In this document: positions 34,400 through 43,900 of the stretch, piece by piece
Numbering within the stretch: the first letter of the stretch is position 1
Layout of the letters: every line of letters begins with the position of its first letter
Origin: Durusdinium trenchii
Lineage: Eukaryota; Sar; Dinophyceae; Suessiales; Symbiodiniaceae
DNA length: 64,000 nucleotides
Assembly: GCA_963970005.1 (NCBI GenBank)
Contig: CAXAMN010013991.1
Coordinates: forward strand, 62,001 to 126,000
Direction of reading: 5' to 3'
The notes under the pieces: model-generated
The model's input: the letters and a program-made list of their open reading frames with translations, nothing else
Databases searched by the model: none
Told to the model about the DNA's origin: nothing
Program-made: the position numbers and the translations under genes

Positions 34400-34590
34400 G
34401 TGCTCCCAATGCGATTCCCGCACCAAGCAACGGGAATAGTTCACCCCCTGGTGCACGAACCACTCGCTGGGCAAAAACACATCGGCGTCGCTGGTGCGAA
34501 TGGGCAGGTATCCCACCAGGGTCCCGTCGCCCGCTTGACACTTCGCTGCGACCTCGGTCCGAGCCAGGGGGTAGGTGCGGAACCGGTCGA
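34400..34590 (-). CDS. Frame-clean exon of an unrecognised protein
   Basis: Begins after TGAG (34591-34594), with an in-frame stop just before it. The frame reads DRFRTYPLARTEVAAKCQAG, then VGYLPIRTSDADVFLPSEWF and VHQGVNYSRCLVRESHWEHH. Third positions are strongly GC-biased and the residues look like a folded, mixed alpha/beta domain. No family is recognised. The 3' end is uncertain. Confidence 0.62.
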
Positions 34591-34744
34591 CTCACAGGTG
34601 CTGGTGATGTTGTACTGACTCAGGATGACTCAGGCATGATTATATACTCTAGATCAAGACATGTCTAGACTCTGGATCCCCCAAAAGCAGGTGGATATAT
34701 ATATATATATAGCGAGAGTTGTTCACCTCAAATATATAGATCGT

Positions 34745-34826
34745 TGGAAAGCTCAGTGATGTCCTTGAACCAACCCAGAGCTTTATCCAAGGTGCGCTGA
34801 TTCTCCTTTTCTGTGCCTTCTGCAGG
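34745..34826 (-). CDS. Candidate exon upstream of 34400-34590
   Basis: An acceptor ending CCTGCAG precedes a frame reading GTEKENQRTLDKALGWFKDI and then TELSN. Helical and charged. It may belong to the same gene as the two downstream exons. A shifted frame (VFLLDEVFPHSADLMGKPLL, upstream) is also open. Confidence 0.45.
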
Positions 34827-35489
34827 GCGTCAGGTGCTTCATCTGGATGAAGTAAGAGCGGTTTCCCCATAAGATCAGCTGAGTGTGGAAAGACCTCATC
34901 CAACAAAAACACATGGACGAGAACTGAAGAGAGCACACAGATTGAATGCCTGACCTGGTGAATCCATGTGAAGTCAGTGTGTCATATTTTGTCGGAACTC
35001 CAACATTGTTTGGGGAGGAGACCAGGTAAATCCTCAAATTCATGCAACCACGGTCCGGGGAATCTCTAAACTGGTGCTGGCTTGCTTGTGCCTTTTTAGT
35101 TTAAGAAAAGAGCTGGGCGCGGGTCACGGCTTAGGTAGACTAGGCCCGGACTTGTGGAGTGACAGGACGGACGGACTTGTGGCTGGCTGTGAGCTCATGT
35201 TCAACCTGTCATATGGTGTCATGGTGTCCGACATTGTCCGACGTTTACAGTGTTTGAAAGGGATGCCCCAAGCTAGTCTGAGATAGGACTCGTGGAAGGT
35301 GAACGAGAAACCAACATGAATGGTCGGCATGGGCGATATTTTGATCCAAAGGCTCATGACCTAGGTCTTGTGGATGTTTTGTCTCTTCAGTTTTTGCATT
35401 ATGACTTAGGACTTCAGATTTGAAGGTACTTCCGCTGACTCCTATGTCCTTAGCGGGCAGTATAATACATATATGTATATATATATATA

Positions 35490-35750
35490 TCAAGTGCAGC
35501 CACTGCCACATGAGAAATCGTACCCGCAGGTGCCAACGCTACAGCGCTGATGCCAGTCGCATTGGGCTTCCTGGACGTTCGCCGAAGTCCCGGTTGGTGA
35601 AACGCGGTCCGGATCGAACGAGACCGTTCGATGGGGGTCGGGTAGGGTATCCGCCGCCGCATATCCGCACCAGTCGTCTATACCTACTTCAAGCCGGCTT
35701 TGGTGGGGGTCAAACTCGGACTCGGACCGAAAAAGGGGTCCCGTGCCCAC
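35490..35750 (-). CDS. Candidate coding frame, unassigned
   Basis: An open frame with Asp-rich stretches, for example LEVGIDDWCGYAAADTLPDP. A shifted frame reads PNATGISAVALAPAGTISHV, loosely PPR-like. Coding is likely; the frame is undecided. Confidence 0.3.
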   Translation of the reverse strand: MGTGPLFRSESEFDPHQSRLEVGIDDWCGYAAADTLPDPHRTVSFDPDRVSPTGTSANVQEAQCDWHQRCSVGTCGYDFSCGSGCT

Positions 35751-35759
35751 ACAAGAGCT

Positions 35760-35811
35760 TTAGACTTTAGACACCTCAGCAAACTCTTCGTTGATGAAAA
35801 AGAACCGCCAC
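35760..35811 (-). CDS. Possible terminal exon
   Basis: TTTCAG acceptor (35812-35817), then a short frame WRFFFINEEFAEVSKV ending at TAA 35760-35762. Protein-like but only 52 bases long. Confidence 0.4.
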
Positions 35812-37369
35812 CTGAAACAGGTCTAGGGTCAATGAGGGTCAATGTATTTCTCACTCTAGATTAAAAAACAAGGATCTGTCTTTGGGATCCTACAGTCCTG
35901 GGAACTAACAATCCCACATCCAAACCATGCAAAATCATGCAAACACACATTAACAATAAGCAAAGAAAAAGGCCAAAAAGGCCTATCAATTTCAGGCTCT
36001 CACATCAGCCTTGAAACTTGTCCCCACTCCTCCGCAACGAGTCTGCTATGTACTCAAAGTTCTTGGCAAAATCAATGCCCTGCGTCACAGCGGCCTCGTC
36101 ACAGCAACGGCGATCAAAGGATGACAAAGGACACCAATGACTTGCTCAGAAGAATGTAGCCGCCGAACAATTCTTTGGATTAGTTAGTCCATCGGATTCA
36201 TGAGTGCTACATGTGTCTACTGGAGCGACCTGGTGAAAAAAACAACTCTTCAAATATGTCGGCATTGTGTACCACAACATGACATTCCGACTTAAAGAGC
36301 AGCCACTAACCTCTTGGGGAATCTGCTGCTTGGCGCCAGTAATCCCCAGTTCAACGCATCCTTCAATGAATGATGCTGCTCGTTGGAAGCTGCCTTCAAA
36401 GCCCTGTGGATTGAAATGGGTCCATGAAAACAGATCCTGGCAGCGCAATGCAACCGAGCAAGGCCGAGCAAGGTCGTGTATGTCAACTCGAGCACAAAAA
36501 GGACCAAAAATGACCTTCGACCAGCTCATGAGGCCTTCGACCAGCTCCATCCCAGCCTCCAGCACATGTAGTGAAGGCATGGAACTGCGAATTTTCAGGA
36601 CGATGTCTCTGGTCACAAGCCTCTGAGATCAGAGACGCCCACGCGGATCACCCCGGAAAAATCCGTCTTTGACCCCGACGGATGAAAAGGCAGCTCCCCT
36701 ATCAAACAAACGACTACTCGGACTACCCTCCCCCATTTTCACCATTCTCCTCCACAAGGGGGTCTCCTCAGCTTCCTCTGAGGGATGGTCTCAACTGGGT
36801 TCTTTAAATATATCAAAATCATGACCAGTGCTCCCGTACTGCGCGCCACGTCTGCGGCTGATGGCGTCGCCTGGCTGCAAATCGAGCAGATCCTTGCAAT
36901 TCCTGAGAGTGGTGCCCACGGGTTCAAAATACAAGGCTTTCTGATCGAACTTCTACCACCGTGCCCATGGGCCTCCAACCAGCTTTTTTGGGCGCCGATG
37001 CTTTGAGCTACTGATGGTGCCGTCCCTGTTCGATAGAACCAACCAAAAAAACACCAACGCCAATTGCCGGAGTGCCTGGAAACTACCCGGCCATCGCTTT
37101 TTCGACCCTTTATTAACGTCGAACTCGGTCGCGTAACCGGGTGCTTGATTCCGGAAAGAGGTGTGGCGAACTGTCTACTTCATCAGAAACCACTGGGGAG
37201 ACAACAAAGAACACACATCACAAACCAAGGTTGGACGTCAACCATAGTACGGAAGCTTAGCTTTGGAAACATTGCTAGGGCATGTGCGTGCTTCTTCAAG
37301 AGCATGAAAGTATTGCGTGCTGATGCTGTAGATGCCAGCCCCAATGCCAGCACACATCAGCGCAAACAC
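35760..37369 (-). CDS. Multi-exon gene of unknown function (span)
   Basis: At least five same-strand candidate exons (37238-37369, 36791-36952, 36515-36622, 36311-36403, 36005-36079) and perhaps a sixth (35760-35811) lie within 1.6 kb. The two middle ones are multiples of three and join in phase 0. None resembles a PPR. The predicted protein is mainly helical with one short hydrophobic stretch. I do not recognise the family. The gene might also extend upstream to the coding stretch at 39044-39478. Confidence 0.45.
36005..36079 (-). CDS. Exon, possibly terminal
   Basis: GCAG acceptor (36080-36083). The frame reads GIDFAKNFEYIADSLRRSGD then KFQG and TGA at 36005-36007. Alternatively a GC donor (CAAG|GCTGAT) would remove the stop and splice on to 35811. 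The frame is also open upstream of the acceptor. Confidence 0.5.
   Translation of the reverse strand, partial: GIDFAKNFEYIADSLRRSGDKFQG
36311..36403 (-). CDS. Phase-0 exon, 31 codons, unknown family
   Basis: CACAG acceptor (36404-36408) and donor GAG|GTTAGT enclose exactly 93 bases reading GFEGSFQRAASFIEGCVELG then ITGAKQQIPQE. It splices in phase with the exon at 36515-36622. Confidence 0.6.
36515..36622 (-). CDS. Phase-0 exon, 36 codons, unknown family
   Basis: CTCAG acceptor and donor AAG|GTCATT enclose exactly 108 bases reading RLVTRDIVLKIRSSMPSLHV then LEAGMELVEGLMSWSK. Amphipathic helices. A 14-base direct repeat (gagctggtcgaagg) lies within the last third of the exon. Confidence 0.6.
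36791..36952 (-). CDS. Candidate exon, unknown family
   Basis: Begins after TAG (36953-36955). The frame reads FDQKALYFEPVGTTLRNCKD then LLDLQPG, with a possible GC donor there (CCAG|GCGACG), otherwise open to 36791. The plus strand is also open and protein-like (36785-37006), so the strand rests on consistency with its neighbours. Confidence 0.42.
   Translation of the reverse strand, partial: KFDQKALYFEPVGTTLRNCKDLLDLQPGDAISRRRGAQYGSTGHDFDIFKEPS
37238..37369 (-). CDS. Exon with short hydrophobic segment, unknown family
   Basis: CTCAG acceptor (37370-37374), then GTG. The frame reads VFALMCAGIGAGIYSISTQY and then FHALEEARTCPSNVSK. The first 17 residues could form part of a membrane segment or a buried helix. 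Confidence 0.5.
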   Translation of the reverse strand: MFALMCAGIGAGIYSISTQYFHALEEARTCPSNVSKAKLPYYG

Positions 37370-37752
37370 CTGAGCAGTTCACTGCGTGGCACATGTCATG
37401 CACAGTTCGGTTGACTGCGGTGATTCGGTCTGTTCGATTTAACCGCATGCTACAAACATGATCATACAAGTCACCATCACTTGAAACTTTCTTTCATCAG
37501 GCCCTCCTGCTCAATTCTTGAGGTGGATAACTCCTCTTCTCAGTTCTCACCATTCCCACCTGGCTAGCACCACTTGCAAAACTAGATTGAAGATGATTGA
37601 AGTAGAATGAATTAGGCTTGACTAGGTATATTATATTTAGACATAGCTGACAGGGTCATCGGGTTTCATCGAAAGCCATGTCTTGTCGGACGAAAACGCT
37701 ATCCATTTACATCCATTTACGAAGCATGCCGCTGAGCCAGCGGTTGATGCAT

Positions 37753-37959
37753 TCAATGCTCCCACGCCCCCCTGCCCCCCCCAAAAAAGGCGATGGACGC
37801 CTTAACAGGCGGAACTCCTCTTGAAAGCAAGGCGCTGCCCAAAACCTCTTCCATCTCATCACCAGGGGAACTGGTCGTCTCGTGTAGAAGTTCCGCTGCT
37901 TCTGGGCGACATCGGGAGCTGTCGCCAGCGCGATCTCGTGGTTGAGGTGCAAAGACCAT
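37753..37959 (-). CDS. Candidate exon, unassigned
   Basis: The frame includes RPEAAELLHETTSSPGDEME then EVLGSALLSRGVPPVKA, with purine-first codon bias. A second minus frame (37707-38006) is open over the same bases. Confidence 0.33.
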   Translation of the reverse strand: MVFAPQPRDRAGDSSRCRPEAAELLHETTSSPGDEMEEVLGSALLSRGVPPVKASIAFFGGGRGAWEH

Positions 37960-38381
37960 GCAGACTTCCTGGGCGAAAAAAAAAAGGACCCTGGAAATGA
38001 CCTCAAAGAGGGAGCTAACTGGTCAGTTCCCGATGCTTCTTGAACACCTCAAAGCCAATCTGGGCAGTGGAATGTTCAGGACGGGAAACCAAATCAAACT
38101 CGAGTGCCCAAGATCCATGCTTCAGAGTTCATGCTTGGACCCTCGGTTAAACGGTTAAACGACTGGATCCCCAAACCGAATGGACGCTGACGCTGTAGAA
38201 ATCAAAGCGGGGTTCTTGGGTCCGGCGGGTTGGGGCGACCTGAGCACCAATCCCAACGGACCTACGAAGAACTTTTTGAAAAGACAAGAACGATGTTCAA
38301 GAACTGTTAGAAACGCACCTTTTTTCCTTTCGCGAGTACTGAGCCGTGTGGCTCTTGGTCTTGGCTTCGCATGCATGAGGC

Positions 38382-38999
38382 TTGCACCGTATCCAAAAGC
38401 CACTTAGGCGGGACACGTCAAAAGCTGAATTCTACCTCGCTGAAGGGGCAAAGAGACGCGACAAGAGCGCTGGTACTCTGGCATCTCCTGACACTCCACA
38501 GGCGTACACAACCCAAGCCTTCGCATGGAACAACAGCAAGTTGGCGGCCACGTCTTTCCTTGCCACTATGCCGCGCGCATTCAAAGTGCAAAAAGGGTTG
38601 CCACCTCACTTCCGGCTGTGGCCACCTCACATCCACCCCGACCTCCATCGAGGTACTCAGGAAGGTGGCTGTGACCAAGTAGCCCAGCTGGTCGACCCAT
38701 GCCCTCGACGTGGATTTAGGGTCTACGTAGCCAACGGCGAGAGCAACAGACAGTTCGATCCAGGCAATTCAGAACATAGATGCTCAAAGATGCAGGGCGC
38801 GGGCGTTCCACCATGGCAAGTGAAGCATCCCACTAGGGCTACCCACCTAGGCTGGCCTCGTGCGGGCACACGAGACACCAACCATGGAGCCCTTGAGCCA
38901 AAATGGCTACGGATTAGAAACGCACCATACCAAAAAAGAACTTCCGCAACACACATCAGCAAACAAACACTTTCATACGCTTTAAGATTTCCCCTGTGA
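38382..38999 (+). CDS. Long plus-strand open frame antisense to the spliced-leader relic
   Basis: 205 codons open, including AEFYLAEGAKRRDKSAGTLA and QLVDPCPRRGFRVYVANGES. No recognised family. It runs antisense across the leader at 38892-38913. It may be a chance frame in retroposed sequence, or a real plus-strand gene. Confidence 0.28.
   Translation: MHRIQKPLRRDTSKAEFYLAEGAKRRDKSAGTLASPDTPQAYTTQAFAWNNSKLAATSFLATMPRAFKVQKGLPPHFRLWPPHIHPDLHRGTQEGGCDQVAQLVDPCPRRGFRVYVANGESNRQFDPGNSEHRCSKMQGAGVPPWQVKHPTRATHLGWPRAGTRDTNHGALEPKWLRIRNAPYQKRTSATHISKQTLSYALRFPL
38892..38913 (-). other. Relict dinoflagellate spliced-leader sequence
   Basis: All 22 bases match the conserved dinoflagellate trans-spliced leader (D-CCGTAGCCATTTT... 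form, with T at the variable first base). The leader is followed not by a GT donor, as in a leader RNA gene, but by GGCTCC and then ATG (38883-38885). This is the arrangement left when a trans-spliced mRNA is reverse-transcribed and inserted. The ATG opens only 12 codons, so any inserted coding sequence is short, diverged or out of frame. No Sm-like site or downstream leader-RNA body was seen. Confidence 0.93.
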
Positions 39000-39043
39000 C
39001 TGGACCAAACCCTCCCCCCCGATCAAAGAGACGCCGGCTCTGT

Positions 39044-39478
39044 CTAGACGCCGGACGTCCGGTGCTCCGAGGCGCTGTGAGATGCCCGACTGAAGGCTGA
39101 CGAGATTAAAGTCGTCGACGCCTCAGAACTTCGACGGCGACCGGGGAGCGAGGTGTCGAGCGACGCAGGTGTCGAGCGATCCCCGGTCGTGGCGACTGCG
39201 CGCTCCAATTGACCCGGAATCCAGGTAGCAAGACGTATCCCCACATCTGAAGTGAGGATGTCCTGATGAACATCAGTGACTGAAGCTTGAACGTACCAAA
39301 CAAAAAGACTGCGCCCTTCCAAAGCCCGCTGTTTGCAACTGCAGGCGCCACTAGCAGTGATGAAGGTCGGCCATTGTGTGGAGCCCAATGTTGGGGATGC
39401 GGGCGTAGGAGGCGCGGAGACCGGGGTGGTCACGCCCTTCTGACTGGACGCCGAGCTATCCCATCGAATCACATGCAT
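39044..39478 (-). CDS. 144-codon frame, probably coding, unassigned
   Basis: The middle reads ASVTDVHQDILTSDVGIRLA then TWIPGQLERAVATTGDRS, convincing protein sequence. The flanks are Ser/Thr/Pro-rich, with several stretches also open on the plus strand. No domain recognised. It sits just upstream (minus strand) of the leader relic and could be a first exon of the 36-37 kb gene or an independent gene. Confidence 0.45.
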   Translation of the reverse strand: MHVIRWDSSASSQKGVTTPVSAPPTPASPTLGSTQWPTFITASGACSCKQRALEGRSLFVWYVQASVTDVHQDILTSDVGIRLATWIPGQLERAVATTGDRSTPASLDTSLPGRRRSSEASTTLISSAFSRASHSASEHRTSGV

Positions 39479-39641
39479 TGAGCCCTCTGCAGCGGCAAAG
39501 AAGGCGGATCATTGATTTATTCATCACAGTCCTGAACTGTCCTAAACTACAATTAAGCCTTTTCCCCTATTTCCCCCATTGGTCGAAAACTCAGAGGCCC
39601 AACGGGACCCAACAGATTGATGGAAGGGTCAGGTCAAGCGG

Positions 39642-40076
39642 TTGGCACGGAAGTCACAGGCAACCGCCTCGCAGGAAGAAACAACCAGCAAACAAGCTGC
39701 ATTCAGGGTTTTGGCCTTGGACCAAAAGGGTTTTCCGGCCGTCTGCTTTGCTCAACGTGTTGGAACCATGTTTACGATCCATGATCCAATGACACAAGTG
39801 CACGCATGCTTTGCTCAACGCTTGGGTAGCTTTCCAGTGCAATTCTTCGGTCACTTGGAGGATGGCAGCGTGTTGCCCCGACCTGACGGCACAATGCGAC
39901 CGTCAGCGACCACACATCGAAACACCCTTCGGCTACGCCGTGCAGATCATTCTCTGCCGTGCTGCTCGCATGCCAAAACCGCCAAACTGCATGTGGTCAC
40001 ATCAGGGAACGGGGCTGTTGCAAAGGTGCCTCAGCTGTCAACGGGCATCAGCTTAGTTCATGTTCCACGCCACTGA
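39642..40076 (+). CDS. Plus-strand 144-codon frame, strand uncertain
   Basis: The frame contains the near-duplicate segments CFAQRVG and CFAQRLG, then FPVQFFGHLEDGSVLPRPDG. The minus strand over the same bases is open for 82 codons (LHWKATQALSKACVHLCHWI) and is also protein-like. One is probably coding; I cannot decide which. Confidence 0.27.
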   Translation: MARKSQATASQEETTSKQAAFRVLALDQKGFPAVCFAQRVGTMFTIHDPMTQVHACFAQRLGSFPVQFFGHLEDGSVLPRPDGTMRPSATTHRNTLRLRRADHSLPCCSHAKTAKLHVVTSGNGAVAKVPQLSTGISLVHVPRH

Positions 40077-40820
40077 AGAGTCTGCTTCAAACAAGAAGTA
40101 GCCAGCCGGAACTGTTGGAAAGCTTGCCTGCCTGGTAGGTTTGCGGGGAATATGAACCAGCTTTTGCTACATTGAAGTGAAAAACCGTAGCAAACTGTTG
40201 TTATATATAAATGTTGTAGAAAACTACTTTCGGTGACGCGCTCTTGTTCTTCGGCGTTCAACCACCCGCAAGCCGCAAGTTATGTGCTGTTTCTGACAGT
40301 CACAGTTCCAGGGGTTTACCATGCTCTGAAATCCCCAATGTAAGGTCAAATGCTAACCCACCCCAAGCCCGACTCCACCCTGTGCACATGCCGAAGCGAT
40401 GTTAACAAAAGGACACCACATACTCTGACTTCTGTGGCGAACGTGAATTGGTTAAGGAACACGTGCACCGGGCAAGCTGTCAAAACCATCAGCTACTGGC
40501 AATCTGTCTCAAGCTGTCGACTTGATACAGCTGAGTGGTTTGGCTCGTTCCACCTCCCTTTCTCCTTCTGTACCTTCTGAGTCGAAGTCTCTCCCCAGAG
40601 ACTTAGATGGTGTGAGTGCAAGTGTCATACGTCCAGCTTCACTCCCAAAACTTGAACCACGCAGCCTGACGTTGCACTACGCATTCATGTATATTATATA
40701 TATGACTATAATCAGCACCTTGAACTAGGGCCAAAAATGACTGATCGGTTGTCCATATGGAGCTGCCTGAGCTGCCTGTGTCTGGGAGGCACTCTGTTCA
40801 ACACTGACACTGCTTCTCAC

Positions 40821-40928
40821 ATCACAGGCGCATAAGCTCTTGCGCCACAAGCCCTTGGCGGAGAGCCCTTTCAATGCACTGTTGACCGCAAACAACGATG
40901 GCCGCAACGCGCCACAAAGGAGCCACAC
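40821..40928 (-). CDS. PPR exon of exactly one repeat (108 bp)
   Basis: Acceptor CTAG and donor GAT|GTGAGA bracket 36 codons: VWLLCGALRPSLFAVNSALK then GLSAKGLWRKSLCACD. F-A-V-N-S-A-L, Trp and S-L-C are in register and the unit ends in Asp. Phase 0 at both ends. Confidence 0.85.
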
Positions 40929-43900
40929 CTAGACCGAGTCAGGTGTGGAAGGCCAGGCGACCGACTGCGCTAGAGCTGGGATTCAGCCGGTGAACAAATA
41001 CTCTAGTTGAATAGACACCAGCTAGGATAGATTCTCACCGTCAAATTGCAGGCTCTAATGAAAGTCCTCGCTTTGACAGCTTTTGCACAGTTCACAATGG
41101 AAACGCTGGTCTCAAGAGGGCCTAGAAAGTCCCCGCTTTTACCCTTCCCCCAAGCAAAACATGCATTATTTATCATTATGTTACATTACTTTCAGCATTG
41201 AATGGCTCATCTATGATCAAGAAAACAGATCTAGCATTCGCTTCAGTTTCTGGAGCAGCTACGACTTCCTACAGGGTTCTGCAAGAAATTATGTGTTTTC
41301 CTAGTTCGAGCTACGACTTCAACTAATCCATGTAGGGGTGGATCTGAATTGAACCCATTTTGTATTGGTGGGCCAATGACCTCCCCTCAAGCCATTCCGC
41401 GACCAGAAAAAGTAACTCCGCTGTCTTAGGACCTTCTGAAGCGGCCTCACCCTTATCAAGTAAAATGGTTACGGATTCTTGGACTGCCCCAAAAAATCAT
41501 TGGAACGCAGCCGTGCATCAAAATGTTCCGCCGTTTCAAGATAGATAGATAGATAGACAGATAGATAGATAGATAGATAGATTAGATAGATAGATAGATA
41601 GATAGATAAATTAAATAGGAATACATATATAAAATGATATAAACAAATAGCGCAGCAAAAGCAGCAAAGCAGGGTTTGAACTCATGCACCCTGTCCCCAC
41701 TTTGCTTTCACCCACCATCCCCAAAAGCACACTTTGGCCCACCATCCTTCTTCGGAAATCCTCCTAGATTCCAGCAAAGGGGCTGCGGAGCGCCAGGCTT
41801 TCCCCAAAGCACAAGCATCCACAGCAGCATTTTGACAAATGTGGGATGTGAACATCCTACTGATTTCAAGTGCCCTGTGCCAGCACAAACCTGCGGAGTT
41901 GGTGAACGGGAGAATGCGAAAAAAACACGGCGGGGGGGGGTGTGGATCAATGCATGCAGCAATGGCAATGCCTCTTGATGGTGTCAAGTGCATCACAATG
42001 GAGGAACAGGACAAACCTGTCATGTTCTTGCCAACACATGATAACTCATGGTCTTCTTCACCGTGCGGTTTCATTGTTTCATCACACGCACCATACCATG
42101 GTTGCCGGATTCCATTCCATGGACACTGACAGCTAAGAACTTTGAGGCCAAAAGATCTGAAACGTGCAAGGATTGGAAGTTCAGATCAGTACATCTGAAA
42201 AACTGAAGTCTCACATCAGTTCAGTATCTGATCCAAACCTTTTCAGTTCAGCATCTGGACTTCACCTTCAAAGTATTGGAGTGCCCTGGAGTCCCCTTGA
42301 AAAGCTATTGGCAGTTCAGTCTCAGTTCAGCATCTGCAACAGTCTTTGACAAGTTTGTATCTTCCAGTCTCTTGCGACGCAAGGACCTCTCGTTTCCATC
42401 AATGGCGCTCTGATCCTTCACACTCCCGCAACACAGTCTGAAAAAAGACCCTCCATTGCTTCGGCCCGAACTTGATGAAAGTACACGACAGCCTGACCTG
42501 AAGTACACCACAGTGACACGCCCCACCTGCTGCACAAGCTGCAATCGCCACAGAACCGACCACTTCATCGCCACAGGTGCCAAGCTGCAAGGAGACTTCC
42601 CATTGTCGGCCTCTGGAGTCAACGATGAACGGTGTCACGATGTCAAGAACATGTCTAAGAGCGTAGCAGTTTCACGCAAATCTTGCTAGAATGAACAAAA
42701 AACACCTTAATCGTTGAACGTCATAGGCTATACGTATATTCAAGTATTCTGCGTCAAGAACAAACGCAAATGCTTATACAAATAGAGATATTGAGAACAT
42801 CCGTTCCTTCTAGTACCAGTAGAGCACTATGACAAGAAACAACCGAACAAACATGAACAAACTACGCTTTATTGCCCAACCCGCAATTCAATGATTCATA
42901 CCCGCAGCATTTTTTGAAACCCAGTCAATCAGTCAGTCAGTCAGTCAGAGATTGCCGGATTTTGGACTTTGCTTGCTTTCTTTGAGGTAGCTTGGGCTTC
43001 TGGAATTAGTTTCCGCGGCTAATTAATTTTGCTTGTTACAACTTCCACCTACGACTTTCTGAAACCTGTTCGCCGCTGTTTTCTCGTTTAGTCCCGTTTG
43101 GTCCCATTTGTGTTATGAATGAGGATGCATAGCATCACTCTGTGTACCCTTCCTAAACTGAAAAGTGAGCTTCCTGAAAGAACGGCTGAAACACATGCCC
43201 CCTGCTCCACACACCCCACTATGGAGACTTCTCCCTCCCTGAAGGATTCATGCCTCTCAAGCACGAGGTCATGGCGCTGCTTTCGGCATAGGCATCAGCT
43301 CGAATCAAAGCTCTGGACCTGTGAAGTCAATCACGAACTCAATTGAAGGTGTCTGAGGGAAGTTTTTCCGCAACTAAAAGTGAAGGCTAAATGGACGGTG
43401 TGTGGAGAAAGGGGGTCAGCAAAAATCGCTTATACGAAGTTAGTGCATCAAAAATATTCAAAAATACCTTCCACGAAGTTCTGCGAAGGTTTCTGGAATT
43501 TCGTTGCAGTCAGTTCTCCTACTGGCCCACCATTCCACGAACTGTCCACGAATAGCCTTGGGTTCTACGAATGTCCCACGCCTTCCACGATGTTAGTAGA
43601 ATATAGTAGAATAGGTTTTTGCAAAACCCTTTCTGTGCACTACCCTTCCGTTTGCCTCGGAAAAAGGCTAGAGTCACTCAAGTGCATCTCATGTGAGGTC
43701 ATTCGTTACTTCGATTCCTGCCATCACGCGCAGCTATGGGCACAGGTGGCTTCACTTCTTGCCAGGCAGGACGTGAAAAGACCATCCTGGAAAGTCGTTT
43801 TAACCGTTCAGACCGAACTGACAGCTGAGTTTCCAAGTCGAGGGACATCGTGCAAAGCAGGTGCATTGTAACCTCCCACTCGAACTCACAAGCAGCGACA

